NCBI RefSeq assembly: GCF_022829295.1 | Contig: NZ_JAKSYH010000049.1 | Span: 62,001-126,000 of the forward strand | Source of the DNA: Methylobacterium sp. J-088 | Lineage (GTDB): Bacteria > Pseudomonadota > Alphaproteobacteria > Rhizobiales > Beijerinckiaceae | Direction: 5' to 3' | DNA length: 64,000 bases | Shown here: in pieces, positions 50,113 through 59,177 of the stretch | Numbering within the stretch: position 1 is the first letter of the stretch | How the letters are laid out: each line of letters begins with the position of its first letter | Notes under the pieces: generated by a model | What the model was told of the DNA's origin: nothing | The model's database searches: none | The model's input: the letters and a program-made list of their open reading frames with translations, nothing else | Translations under genes and position numbers: made by a program

Positions 50113-51746
50113 GCCGGCGGCACCGCGAAGACGCGGCCGCCCAACACCGTGGCGTGGACCGGAATGTCTTTGAGCGCCTCCGGGGGTACCGCGTAGGGAT
50201 CCGCGTCGAGGACGGCGAAATCGGCGAACTTCCCGGCCTCGATGGAGCCGACGCAATGGTCCATCCGCAGGGTGTAGGCGGCCCCCAGCGTCACGGCGTG
50301 CAGGGCTTGGGCGACGCTCAGCCGCTCCTCGGGGCCGAGCACGCGCCCCGACGATGTGGTCCGGTTGACGGCGCACCAAGCGGTGAACAGCGGCCCGAGC
50401 GGCGTCACCGGCGCGTCCGAGTGGATCGCGAGCGGGATACCGAGCCGCGCCGCGCTCCTGGCGGCGTCGATCCGGGCTGCCCGCTCTGGCCCCATCGTCA
50501 GGTCGTGATGGGCGTCACCCCAGTAGTAGAGGTGGTTCGAGAACAGGTTGAGGCACAGGCCCAGGGCCTTGACCCGCCGCAGCTGCGCCTCAGTTGCCAT
50601 CTGGCAATGCTGGAGGGTGTGCCGGTGGTCGGGACGGGGATGGGCGATCTGCGCCTTCTCGACCGCGTCGAGCGCCGCCTCGGTGGCCTCGTTGCCGTTG
50701 GTGTGGATGTGAAGCTGGATGCCGGCGGCGTGGTAGACGCCGACGATCCGGTCGAGATCCTCGGGGGCGACGTACCAGAGGCCGTTCGGCGCGCCGTTGT
50801 GATAGCCCGGCGGCAGGAGCCGGGCGGTGAAGCCCTGGATCGACCCGTCGACGACGATCTTCACGATGCCGAAGCGGAGGCGCTCGGTGCTAGCGGCGGC
50901 GAGGCGGCCGATCCTGGCGACCCCGTCTTCCGGGGGGCACGAGACCGAGGCCAGAGCCGGCACGATCCGCACCGGCAGTCCCTCGACGCAGGCAGCGCCG
51001 TAAACCGCCACGGTCGCGTCCGTGAGGTCGTTGTGCAGGTCGGCGATGGTGGTGATGCCCTGGAGTTGCGCAGCCGCGCCGAACCGGCCCACATCGGCGG
51101 CGTCGAGGGTCCCGCTCATCGGGTTGTAGCCGAGCCCCCGGAACAGGCGCAGCCGCGCGGCGATCCCCTGCAGCTCGCCGGACGGCGTGCCGTCCGGCAG
51201 CTTCGGCACGCCGTCGATGGCCGTGTGCTCATCGAAGCCGGCCATCTCCAGGAGCAGGCTGTTGACGTTGGTGATGTGCAGGCTGGCATGGTGGACCATC
51301 ACCGGCCGGGTGGTCGAGACCCGGTCGAGGTCGTGGCGGGTCAGGCGCGCGCCGCCGAGATGCAGCGGATCGAAGCCCCAACCGTAGAGCAGCTGGTCCG
51401 GGTCGGCGATGGCCCGGTCCGCCTCCGAGAGCCGGTCCACGACGGCGCCGATGTCGCGCAGACCCGGCACGCGACGTCCGTCCGGGCTGCGGCGGTCGCC
51501 GGCGCCGACATAGGTCTGGCGCCAGAGGGTGCCCTCCATCACGTGGGCGTGCCCCTCGACGAAGCCGGGGAGGATGACCTTGTCGGCGAAGCGGCGATCC
51601 GGCACCGCGTCGAGCCCGTCGAACTCGGCCGGCGTCCCGACCATCAGCACGCGCCCGTCCCGCACGGCGATATGCGTCGCATCCGAACGCGATGGGTTCA
51701 TCGTGATGACCCGCCGGGCCTCAAAGAGGGTGATCTCACTCGGCAT
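50109..51746 (-). CDS. amidohydrolase family 3 (YtcJ-like) metal hydrolase
   Basis: Protein of 545 residues of the YtcJ/NfdA amidohydrolase group. VILPGFVEGHAHVMEGTLWR (HxH metal site), VKIVVDGSIQGFTARLLPPG, QLHIHTNGNEATEAALDAVE, RHTLQHCQMATEAQLRRV and LAIHSDAPVTPLGPL (metal Asp) are typical. NfdA hydrolyses N-substituted formamides; others have unknown amides as substrates. ATG 51746 has GAGGA upstream. It heads a seven-gene operon with a metallochaperone and a complete peptide-type importer, a scheme for uptake and hydrolysis of one substrate. Confidence 0.88.
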   Translation of the reverse strand: MPSEITLFEARRVITMNPSRSDATHIAVRDGRVLMVGTPAEFDGLDAVPDRRFADKVILPGFVEGHAHVMEGTLWRQTYVGAGDRRSPDGRRVPGLRDIGAVVDRLSEADRAIADPDQLLYGWGFDPLHLGGARLTRHDLDRVSTTRPVMVHHASLHITNVNSLLLEMAGFDEHTAIDGVPKLPDGTPSGELQGIAARLRLFRGLGYNPMSGTLDAADVGRFGAAAQLQGITTIADLHNDLTDATVAVYGAACVEGLPVRIVPALASVSCPPEDGVARIGRLAAASTERLRFGIVKIVVDGSIQGFTARLLPPGYHNGAPNGLWYVAPEDLDRIVGVYHAAGIQLHIHTNGNEATEAALDAVEKAQIAHPRPDHRHTLQHCQMATEAQLRRVKALGLCLNLFSNHLYYWGDAHHDLTMGPERAARIDAARSAARLGIPLAIHSDAPVTPLGPLFTAWCAVNRTTSSGRVLGPEERLSVAQALHAVTLGAAYTLRMDHCVGSIEAGKFADFAVLDADPYAVPPEALKDIPVHATVLGGRVFAVPPA

Positions 51747-51915
51747 GGCTGTCCTCGGCACGACGCTTAGGATGCCGGCCGTTCGCCCGGACCGCTAGCG
51801 CCAGACGCCGGGGATGAAGGGAGCCAGGGCGCGGCGCCGCCGATCGGAGCTCCGGCCCACGCGGCGATGCAGGTGCTGCCGGGGATGACATGGCCGGTTC
51901 CGCGTCCCGAACGGC

Positions 51916-51953
51916 TTGGTGGCCGACCGTACCACCACACCGAGGGATCAAAA
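51916..51953. repeat. solo copy of the IS481 right end
   Basis: TTGGTGGCCGACCGTACC and ACCACACCGAGGGATCAAAA repeat the right end of the IS at 12613-12649 with about four mismatches in 37 bases. No transposase adjoins. Lies between the amidohydrolase promoter and the DUF4149-like gene end, so it is a scar of an excised or decayed element. Confidence 0.65.
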
Positions 51954-51955
51954 AC

Positions 51956-52351
51956 CTAGGCGGAAAGCCTCAGGATCACCGCGGACGATCCGGCGATGTG
52001 AGCCAAGGTGACCAGCACCGACCCGGTATGAAGCACGCCGAAACGTCTACGATTGCCCATGTCGGTCGCCCCGTTGATGGCCGGCATGAGGATTTGGCGC
52101 GCGAGGAGTGCCGTGACGGCGATGAGCCCCAAAATGAGAGCGGAGGTCCTATCGATGCTGGCTGTCAGCGCTGCGCCGAAGAGGGCGCACCCTATGACGA
52201 AAACGTAGAAGTGCGGGAAGGCGCGGCGCAGGAGCGGGCCTGCCGCGTCGGCGGGCAGAGCGCTAAACAAGAACGTGGCGAAGCCGAATGAGTACAGGAT
52301 CATCCCGCCGAACAGGAGGGCGGTCAGGAGGATAGCTGTTTGCGAGAGCAT
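51956..52351 (-). CDS. DUF4149-like small membrane protein
   Basis: Protein of 131 residues with four predicted helices: ILLTALLFGGMILYSFGFAT, HFYVFVIGCALFGAALTASI, ALILGLIAVTALLARQIL and VLHTGSVLVTLAHIAGSSAV. The LFGGMxxYSFGFA and PxIN patterns match DUF4149/TMEM205-like proteins. ATG 52351 is used; the in-frame TTG at 52360 has its ribosome site too close. Function unknown. Its stop is 3 bases from the IS-end remnant. Confidence 0.7.
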   Translation of the reverse strand: MLSQTAILLTALLFGGMILYSFGFATFLFSALPADAAGPLLRRAFPHFYVFVIGCALFGAALTASIDRTSALILGLIAVTALLARQILMPAINGATDMGNRRRFGVLHTGSVLVTLAHIAGSSAVILRLSA

Positions 52352-52504
52352 CGGTTTCAAGCCTCATGATTTTCTGATCGCCCTTGCGGGTGGCGTTCGG
52401 TTCCCTCGGCCCCATCGATGCCGTGCTCCTTCCTCGGGAGAATACTCTCTTGCTTCACGAGCGAGGTGGGGGGCGACGCTCAGATCGAGTCTTTCAGTGT
52501 CTGT

Positions 52505-53368
52505 TTAGTGCAGGCATTGAACACGTCGCTGATCGCCAAGTTGGCATGCGCGTCCATGCACAGTGCGATGGACGTTGCCGTCGACCACCTCGGCTAGCGA
52601 TCGGCCGTAGAGGACCGAGGCGAAGCGCGCCTCGTCCGTGTCCTGGGCCGAGGGCTTGGTACCGAACCAGTACAGGAACTTGGCTGCGTCCTCTTCCTTT
52701 ACGAAGGCGGAGATCACCACCGAGGTCGAGAGCCCGATCGAGTCGGCGGTCTCGAAGCGGAAGCCCTGATCGGCGGCCGAAGTGCCCCGGTTGGACGAGG
52801 TCGTCCACTCGCGCGAGACGGGCGTTCGGTCGACGATGATCAAACGCGCGGCTGGCACATAATAGTCTGACAGCGTGCCGGTGTTGGGCAGCTTGGTGTG
52901 CGGGATCTGGACACGCTTGGCCGCGACCTTGCTCTCGGAGAGGAAGCGCTCCGAGCCAAACTGCGCCTGCGTTGTCTTCGTGTCCCCGCTCTCCGAGATC
53001 ACAAAGGCTGATTGGTTCGGTAGGATCTCGATGTACTCGCCGTAGTCGTACTTGCTGAAGTAGGCGCGCGCGGGCTCGGGCGCTGCGGCAGAGGCAAGGC
53101 CCAGGACCAAGACGGCGAGTGGCACCCGGCGGGCGGGAGCCAGCCAGATCACTGCTAGAACGGCGAGGAGTGCCAGGAACGGCAGCGTGGAGCCGCCGGC
53201 GAGGTCAGCCGCGATCTGCGTCTTCAACGGAGCGATGTCGCTGTCGGACAGCTGATCGACGGCGATGCGACCCGCAGTCATGGCGGCCTCGGTCGAGGCG
53301 AGCCGAGGCAGGCCGGCGAAAATGGCCAGGGCGCCGAGCGAGAGGCCGGCGCGGATGAGGGTGGACAT
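52505..53368 (-). pseudogene. SPFH/band 7-domain membrane protein, C-terminally broken
   Basis: The 287 residues visible begin with a hydrophobic N-terminus (RAGLSLGALAIFAGLPRLAS) and a second helix (PFLALLAVLAVIWLAPARR), then an SPFH-like domain (EYIEILPNQSAFVISESGDT, FRFETADSIGLSTSVVISAF and FASVLYGRSLAEVVDGNVHR). At VVDGNV the family continues with a long helical region, but here the frame reads HRTVHGRACQLGDQRRV and stops at 52505, an abrupt change consistent with a frameshift or deletion near 52560. Another frame continues with MDAHANLAISDVFNAC before a stop. Stomatin-type proteins scaffold membranes. Confidence 0.65.
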
Positions 53369-53878
53369 GGGAAGTCTCGATCGTTCAATGCCCATGACGG
53401 GCGACGGCAATATCAGTGTTCGGGATACGCTTGCTCAGTGGGGCTTCAATGAAGCTCGGCCTTGAGCCGAGCCAGCGTCGCATGGAACTTTTCGCACCTG
53501 CGTAAAGGTTGCCGAGCGGGTCTGGTCAGGCTAGTCGCTCGCGGGTTGCAGCCCAGTCCCTCGGGTCGATCTTCCTGACATCCGGTAAGATCGGACTTTC
53601 ATGCGTCCGCTTCTGGTGACCGGGGAAGATCAACCTGACGACAGAATTGGGTTGGTTGGAGAGCGTCCGCTTTCGTGGTCGCCCGCCTCCGAAGCGGACC
53701 GGCAGCTTTCGTCCAGATGCAGCCTACACGAAGCGCTGGCCTAAGCGTCTAAGATGGGTGGAAAGCGGCTGATCCGCTTCCGAGGTGGCCAACAACGAAA
53801 GCCGCCGTTTGGCGGGCGTTGCTGGTTATTACCAGGGGCAAGGCTCGATTAGAACTGGCAGGGCTTCGGCAAGTAGGA
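53369..53878. other. interval without gene, with repeat copy
   Basis: About 500 bases. Contains repeat copy D at 53647-53715, a partial GTCCGCTTC at 53605-53613 and no open frame with a recognisable domain. Confidence 0.5.
53647..53715. repeat. dispersed intergenic repeat with inverted arms, copy D
   Basis: Arms GTCCGCTT (53665-53672) and AAGCGGAC (53692-53699) can form a hairpin, followed by CGGCAGCTTTCGTCCAG. The pattern TTGGGT..GG, GCGTCCGCTTT, CTCC.AAGCGGACC.GCAGCTTTCG recurs at 55433 and 56416. Confidence 0.65.
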
Positions 53879-54184
53879 TCAGGCAGGGGAAGCTGAATAT
53901 GGGTGGACGGCTATGCGCATCGGTGGTTCGGCGAGAAGCTCGATGATCTCGTCCCGCAGACTATCTGCAAGCGGGCTATTCTCATACCTATCTTTGGCTT
54001 CGTCGGAGTTGAACACTTCGATGTTCCAAAGCACATCGGGGTTGCCGTCTTCCCGCGCGATGATGTAGCGATCCGAGGCGCCGGATTTCGCCATACCGAT
54101 GGTGGCAAGTTCGAAGAGCCTGTCTCTGGTTCCGGGCTTGGCCCGCATCCTGATTATGTAAGCAGGCCGATCCTGTAAGGTCAT
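53879..54184 (-). CDS. antibiotic biosynthesis monooxygenase (ABM) domain protein
   Basis: Protein of 101 residues with a ferredoxin-like alpha-beta ABM fold: AYIIRMRAKPGTRDRLFELA, YIIAREDGNPDVLWNIEVFN and SDEAKDRYENSPLADSLRDE. Known relatives include quinol monooxygenases such as YgiN and heme-degrading enzymes. Starts at ATG 54184. Isolated between repeat-rich intervals; function unknown. Confidence 0.75.
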   Translation of the reverse strand: MTLQDRPAYIIRMRAKPGTRDRLFELATIGMAKSGASDRYIIAREDGNPDVLWNIEVFNSDEAKDRYENSPLADSLRDEIIELLAEPPMRIAVHPYSASPA

Positions 54185-54420
54185 GCCGGTCCCTCAATTT
54201 GGCGGACAGCCAATTACTGCCGAATGGCCGATTTATGGGCCTCTAGCAACGGGGTCGGAGGTCGAGGCGGATCGGAAGCCGAATGGCGACTTGAAGTGAT
54301 TTTCTGCCAGTCGGCTTTGGAGGATCAGCAGCGCGAGATAGGACGTTCGCTTAATCAGCCACTGAGATCCGCCTCAAGAGCCTCGGTCGGCTGATACCGG
54401 GCAGCGCCCTCCTCGACATC

Positions 54421-55236
54421 TCAGGCGGGCAACCGGGTGGTAGGCTTCCTGACCTCGTAATCGCGCATACCCGGTCCCGATCCCTTGATCTCAAAGTATC
54501 CTGCATCTCCAAGTGACTGGAGACGACCGAACAGAACGATGTCGCTAACCACCTGACCGGGTGGGTCAACCTCGTCGGTCAGGTGTTGCATGGTGCGCCC
54601 GATCACTCGTGCGGCTACTTCCCAGTCTCGTGTGGCTTGGGACATGAGCGCGGCGTCGTAGTGTGTCAGTGGAGCCGAGACCAAGCGGCCGTCGCGCACT
54701 ATGCGCAGCGGTGCATTCTCGCTCCTCAATGCCGTCCACGCAGCAGCGGCGGCGTCGCGCTCGGTCCGAGAGAAGACGCGTCGCTTGTCCCTTAGGCCAG
54801 ACGCGACGATGTCCTCGCGGCGCATGATCCCAAGCGACCAGGGCTTTCGAATGCCGTCGCGCGTGACGAAGTCGAGAGCCGTGGCGTCGATGATGTCGAA
54901 CGGGCGGCCATTCATGCGGAACGCGAATTCGAGAAAACTGGCGTTCTCGGCCGCGTCGCTCATGCAGACCCAGTAGACCAGATGCACGCGGGGTGACGTA
55001 ACTTCCATCCATGGCTCCTCTGCCTCACGCTGATCGGCGTAGGGATCGGGTCGCATGACGGCTCTGAGCCACGCGTGGCGAACATCTGGGTCCGGCGGAT
55101 CGATGGGCCCGAAATGCAAGGAGCCTGAGAGCGCGATGACCCGCGCTTCGTCGCCCTGCGACCGCAGGGCGTCACGAATGGTGTCCGCCCTGCTCACACC
55201 CCATGCCACGTGGACGACTTCGGCCTCACTGGGCAT
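54421..55236 (-). CDS. DUF1835 / DUF3658 protein
   Basis: Protein of 271 residues. N-terminal EVVHVAWGVSRADTIRDALR followed by GDEARVIALSGSLHFGPIDP is DUF1835-like; VHLVYWVCMSDAAENASFLE and FDIIDATALDFV continue it, and WTALRSENAPLRIVRDGRLV to the end corresponds to DUF3658. These domains are paired in many proteobacteria, without assigned function. ATG 55236 has GAGGATCG upstream. No signal peptide or membrane segment. Confidence 0.75.
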   Translation of the reverse strand: MPSEAEVVHVAWGVSRADTIRDALRSQGDEARVIALSGSLHFGPIDPPDPDVRHAWLRAVMRPDPYADQREAEEPWMEVTSPRVHLVYWVCMSDAAENASFLEFAFRMNGRPFDIIDATALDFVTRDGIRKPWSLGIMRREDIVASGLRDKRRVFSRTERDAAAAAWTALRSENAPLRIVRDGRLVSAPLTHYDAALMSQATRDWEVAARVIGRTMQHLTDEVDPPGQVVSDIVLFGRLQSLGDAGYFEIKGSGPGMRDYEVRKPTTRLPA

Positions 55237-55759
55237 CTGCGATCCTCATTGCCGCATAGTAATCAGGGCGGCTGGAAGCATTGTCACCATCCGACATGGC
55301 TGTGATGTGATCCTGCTGGGCTACTGTGTATCGTTTGGTAACAGCATCCCGAGGTTGTCGTGATCCCTCCCCGCTAAGCGTCGATCCTGCGTCCGGTTTT
55401 GGGCGAAGGGCAGACGAGCGTGGACGACCATGTTGGGTCGGTAGGAGCCTGTCCGCTTTTCCGGCGGCCCTGCTCCGAAACGGACCGATTGCTTTCGGCC
55501 AATCCTGGTCACCGCTCAGGGCCCGCGTGAGCGCCTGAGATGGGTGGATCTCTGACCGTCTGCTTGCGCGAAACTGAGGCATGAGAGCGGACGGCGAGAT
55601 CCTGCATCATTTACTTGGTCACACTCAGCCGCACCCAGGACGCACCTGCAGCGGTTTGGCTCGGTCCACGACATAGAAACTGCCGCGGCGAAGGCGACAT
55701 GCGCGCGTTCACCTGATCCGGCAGGTCGGCTTTGGACTTGGGGGGAGCCGGAGCGACTA
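55237..55759. other. interval without gene, with repeat copy
   Basis: About 520 bases. Repeat copy E lies at 55433-55503. Remaining sequence shows no gene, RNA or terminator that I can support. Confidence 0.5.
55433..55503. repeat. dispersed intergenic repeat with inverted arms, copy E
   Basis: TTGGGTCGGTAGGAGCCT, GTCCGCTTTTCC, CTCCGAAACGGACCG and GCTTTCGGCCAA follow the order seen in copies D and F. Arms GTCCGCTTT/AAACGGAC pair with one mismatch. Confidence 0.6.
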
Positions 55760-56278
55760 CTACGCGGCGTGAATGTTCGGCGGCCCGAGATGCTGCAGAA
55801 AATCCGGCTTGCCGAGGCTCACTCCAGCGCCGCGGAGGATCCCGTAGGCTGTGGTCACGTGGAAGAAGAAGTTCGGAAGCGCGAAGCCGGTGAGATAGGC
55901 CTGCCCGTTGAAGCGGTATCCCATGCCGTTCGGAAACTTCAGCTCGATTTCCCGCTCCGCGCCTGAGGCCAACGCCGCCGGATCAATGCCTTCAACGAAG
56001 GTAATCGTCCTGGCACAGCGCTCCTTGAGTTCAGCGAAGGTCGCCTCGACGTCGGGCATCGAGGGCGCTTCGATCCCAGCGAGCCGTGCCACCGCGTTCT
56101 TCGCGCTGTCGGACGCCATTTGGTACTGGGCAGGCAGTGGCCTCATGTCCGGAGCCAGCCGCCGGATGAGCAACTCGGCCTCCGGCTTTTCCGATGCCGC
56201 CTTGTCGAGCCACGTGCTCATGTTGCGAAGCGCGTTGACGAAGACGGGGACGCTGACGTCGTGGATGCTGATGCTCAT
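55760..56278 (-). CDS. DUF1993 family protein
   Basis: Protein of 172 residues matching DUF1993: VPVFVNALRNMSTWLDKAAS, RLAPDMRPLPAQYQMASDSA, GIEAPSMPDVEATFAELKER and YLTGFALPNFFFHVTTAYGI near the C-terminus. The fold is a DinB-like four-helix bundle; the His in NFFFHVTTAYGILR is conserved. ATG 56278. Isolated between repeats E and F; function unknown. Confidence 0.85.
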   Translation of the reverse strand: MSISIHDVSVPVFVNALRNMSTWLDKAASEKPEAELLIRRLAPDMRPLPAQYQMASDSAKNAVARLAGIEAPSMPDVEATFAELKERCARTITFVEGIDPAALASGAEREIELKFPNGMGYRFNGQAYLTGFALPNFFFHVTTAYGILRGAGVSLGKPDFLQHLGPPNIHAA

Positions 56279-56415
56279 CTGAGCTGGCTAAAGCACCTGC
56301 TTTCAAAGACACGGTGCGAAAGCGCACACCGTCTAAGGCTGCGTCGAACGGAGTTGCCAAACCGCGGACGAACATCCGCTTTGGAGAAGCGACGGGAGCG
56401 GTTCGGGCGGCTGGG

Positions 56416-56486
56416 TTGGGTCGGAAGCCGCGCGTCCGCTTTTACCGCGGACCTTCTCCAAAGCGGAACAGCAGCTTACGGCCAAA
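56416..56486. repeat. dispersed intergenic repeat with inverted arms, copy F
   Basis: TTGGGTCGGAAGCCGCGC, GTCCGCTTTT, CTCCAAAGCGGAACAGCAG and CTTACGGCCAAAC align with copies D and E. Arms GTCCGCTTT and AAAGCGGAA pair with one terminal mismatch. The 56279-56627 interval holds nothing else I can support. Confidence 0.6.
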
Positions 56487-56627
56487 CTACGTCACGCCGC
56501 GGCGCCATCGCTTACAAGACCGGACCTTCGGCAAAGCGCCCATTCCCGCCGTTCGAACGGTTACGCCAGGCGCCGAGAAGCGGACAGCGCGAGGGGCTGA
56601 CGCGGCAGCTCTTGCACTGGGATGCTC

Positions 56628-57908
56628 TCATCCCCGAGCGGCTGACCGATCCCGGAAGCGCAGCCAGCCGAACACAGCCGGCATGAACCACGCCTTGCCA
56701 GCGATAAGCGGGACCCACCGCGGCGGGCGGAAGTCGAGGGCCGAGCCTCCAGCCTGATCGCTCAAAACCTGATGCGCCGCCTTCCGCCCGGCCCATCGCG
56801 CCCACACCACGCCCGATCCGCAGTAGCCCGCGGCGTAGCGCCGGCCGTCTCGCGCGAAGATGCGAGGGATCATGTCGCGGTTCATAGCGACGTTGCCGTA
56901 CCAGCTGTGCTCGATCGCGACGCCGTCGAGCTGGGGGAAGATGTCGGCGAGCGCGCGCCGCAGGCTCGCGGTCGGCCATTCCGCCTCGCCGGCGATCGTC
57001 CCGTCGCGCCCCCCGAACAGGATGCGTGTCCCGTCGGGCGAGGGCCGGTAGTAGTAATGGAGCTTGCGCGTCTCTGAATACATCATAAGGCTCGGCATCA
57101 ATTCGCCCATGAGGTTGGTCGAGAGCGGCACGGTCGCGATAATGCGGCTGCGCACGGGCACGAGCCGGCTGCGCAGCCATCGGTCGAACCGGTCCGTGTA
57201 GCCGTTGGTGCCGACGATCACGTGGCCGGCGCGGACCGCACCCCGCGCGGTCAGGACCTCGTAGCCCCCGGCCTCGCCGCGGATACCGAGAACGGCGGTC
57301 TCGCCGTGCACGAGGGCGCCCGCGTCCTGGACGAGGCGGAGCATCGCGGCGTGCAGTTTGGCCGGATGCAAGCCCCCGATGTCCATGCGGATGTTGCCGC
57401 CATGGTAGAACGTCGTACCGATGTAGCTGCGCTGCTCGCTCCGCATGACCGGGTGGGCCTCGATGCCGAACGCGCCGCGGAGGTGATCGGCCTCCCGCGC
57501 CAGGCGGTCGTAGTCGGCGGCCCGGGAGGCGCCGGCGAAGCGGCCGACAAGCTTGAAGTCGCAGTCGATGCCTTCCTCGGCGATGAACCGATAAAGGTCC
57601 TCGCGCGCCGCCTTGGACTCGGCCACGAGGGCGGCCGCCCGCTCGGCGCCGAACCGCTTCGTCAACGCGGCGAGGGACGGGCGCAGATTTCCGCTCGTGA
57701 TGCCGCCGTTGCGAGAGGAAGCGCCCTCGCCGGGTCTCTGGCGGTCGAAGACCTGAACGCTGCGGCCGGCCCGAGCCAGCGTTAGCGCCGCGGACAGCCC
57801 AGTATAGCCCGCGCCGACGATGACCACGTCGGAGCTGTCGCGCACGGGCATAGGGTCCGACGCGGCCAGAGGTGCCGCCTGCCACCAGTACGGCTCGCTC
57901 TTGATCAT
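56628..57908 (-). CDS. FAD-dependent amine/amino-acid oxidoreductase (PuuB/DadA-like)
   Basis: Flavoenzyme of 426 residues. SDVVIVGAGYTGLSAALTLA (FAD), GASSRNGGITSGNLRPSLAA, RSYIGTTFYHGGNIRMDIGG and YGNVAMNRDMIPRIFARDGR with YCGSGVVWARWAGRKAA are typical of the gamma-glutamylputrescine oxidase-like group. N-terminal IKSEPYWWQAAPLAA is the short leader found in that group. Divergent from the polyamine-type importer at 58110, so it likely oxidises an imported amine. Confidence 0.85.
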   Translation of the reverse strand: MIKSEPYWWQAAPLAASDPMPVRDSSDVVIVGAGYTGLSAALTLARAGRSVQVFDRQRPGEGASSRNGGITSGNLRPSLAALTKRFGAERAAALVAESKAAREDLYRFIAEEGIDCDFKLVGRFAGASRAADYDRLAREADHLRGAFGIEAHPVMRSEQRSYIGTTFYHGGNIRMDIGGLHPAKLHAAMLRLVQDAGALVHGETAVLGIRGEAGGYEVLTARGAVRAGHVIVGTNGYTDRFDRWLRSRLVPVRSRIIATVPLSTNLMGELMPSLMMYSETRKLHYYYRPSPDGTRILFGGRDGTIAGEAEWPTASLRRALADIFPQLDGVAIEHSWYGNVAMNRDMIPRIFARDGRRYAAGYCGSGVVWARWAGRKAAHQVLSDQAGGSALDFRPPRWVPLIAGKAWFMPAVFGWLRFRDRSAARG

Positions 57909-58018
57909 GGGCGCTCCCTTCGACGGCCGGCGAGACCACGCTCCGATCTCCGACGTGAGTATGCAAGCGCGGGGCTAGACCGCGGACCACCCCGGCAGCC
58001 CGCTGCGTGTGCGGGACG

Positions 58019-58040
58019 TCGCAAATGCGATCAGAATCGC
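58019..58040. promoter_or_regulatory. overlapping small dyads in a divergent promoter
   Basis: TCGCAAATGCGA (58019-58030) and GCGATCAGAATCGC (58027-58040) are two overlapping inverted repeats with 5-base arms, midway between the divergent FAD oxidoreductase and the importer. A regulator site is plausible; no regulator gene is adjacent. Confidence 0.25.
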
Positions 58041-58109
58041 CCGTGATTTCTACTAGCCGGGCAGTATTTCCTGCGCCTAAACTCCGCGCCGAGGTAATGG
58101 GAGCCCGCG

Positions 58110-59177
58110 GTGCCGAAGCTGTCCACGACCCCGACGCGGCGCAGCCTCGTCATAGGCGGCACGGCATTGCTCGCCATGCCGGCCGTGATCACGAATCCCG
58201 CCCGGGCCGCCACGCAGCTGCGCGTGCGCACCCCCGGCGGCTCCTTCGACGAGATCAAGCGCCGGACGGTCTACGAGCCTTTCCTGAAGGAGACCGGCAT
58301 CGAGATCGTGCCCGTCCCGAGCACGGTGGGCAAGCTGCTCGCCATGTACAAGGCCGGGCAGGTCGAGATCGACTGTATCGACACCGGTAACGACGCCAAC
58401 CTCATGCTCGAGGAGGCGGGTGCCCTCGTCCCGATCGACTACGGCGCGTTTCGCTACACGAAGCTCGAGGACATCGATCCGAGCCTGAAGCTCCCCTATC
58501 AAGTCGGCTCGTTCGTGTACGCGTTCGTGCTGTGCTACCGCACGGACGTGTTCAAGCCCGGCTCCGAGCCGAAATCCTGGGCCGAATTCTGGGACACGCA
58601 GGCGTTTCCAGGGCCGCGCACGCTGGCCGGCATCGAGTCCGGGGCCCCGAACCTCGAGATCGCGCTCCTCGCCGACGGCGTGGCGATGGACAAGGTCTAC
58701 CCCGTCGATATCGAGCGCGCCCTGAAATCCATGGGCCGGATCAAGCCCAGCGTGCCCAAGTTCTGGGACACCGGCGCGTTGTCAGCGCAGATGATGGCTG
58801 ACAAGGAGGCCGTGCTCGGCGTGCTCTGGAATACCCGCGCCCAGGCCTCCATCGACGGCGGCGCGCCGCTCGGCATCCAGTGGAACCAGAACCAGGTCCT
58901 GGTGCAGTCCTACGCCATACCGAAAGGGGCCAAAGCGCCCGAGGCCGCGCTCAAGTTCATCGATTACTCGATCAGCGAGGACGTGCAGAAGCGCTGGCTC
59001 GCCGAGTACAAGGCGATCCCGGTCAACACCAAGGTCTACCCGCACACCTCGAAGCTCCTGCTCGATCCCGCGACCGGCACGCCCTGGACCGTGTCGAAGG
59101 GCTTCAAGAACGACATCAACTGGTGGTCGGCCAATCGAACCAAAGTGAGCCGCGCTTGGTCAAATTGGGTGCTGTGA
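58110..59177 (+). CDS. polyamine/amine-type ABC substrate-binding protein (PotD-like)
   Basis: Periplasmic binding protein of 355 residues of the spermidine/putrescine-type family. Signal TPTRRSLVIGGTALLAMPA has a twin-arginine character and ends near ARAATQL. VRTPGGSFDEIKRRTVYEPF, VEIDCIDTGNDANLMLEEAG, CYRTDVFKPGSEPKSWAEFW and PGPRTLAGIESGAPNLEIAL are landmarks. Start is GTG 58110 after GGGAG. Its TGA overlaps the GTG start of the ATPase (GTGA). Relatives bind polyamines, opines or related amines. Confidence 0.87.
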   Translation: MPKLSTTPTRRSLVIGGTALLAMPAVITNPARAATQLRVRTPGGSFDEIKRRTVYEPFLKETGIEIVPVPSTVGKLLAMYKAGQVEIDCIDTGNDANLMLEEAGALVPIDYGAFRYTKLEDIDPSLKLPYQVGSFVYAFVLCYRTDVFKPGSEPKSWAEFWDTQAFPGPRTLAGIESGAPNLEIALLADGVAMDKVYPVDIERALKSMGRIKPSVPKFWDTGALSAQMMADKEAVLGVLWNTRAQASIDGGAPLGIQWNQNQVLVQSYAIPKGAKAPEAALKFIDYSISEDVQKRWLAEYKAIPVNTKVYPHTSKLLLDPATGTPWTVSKGFKNDINWWSANRTKVSRAWSNWVL

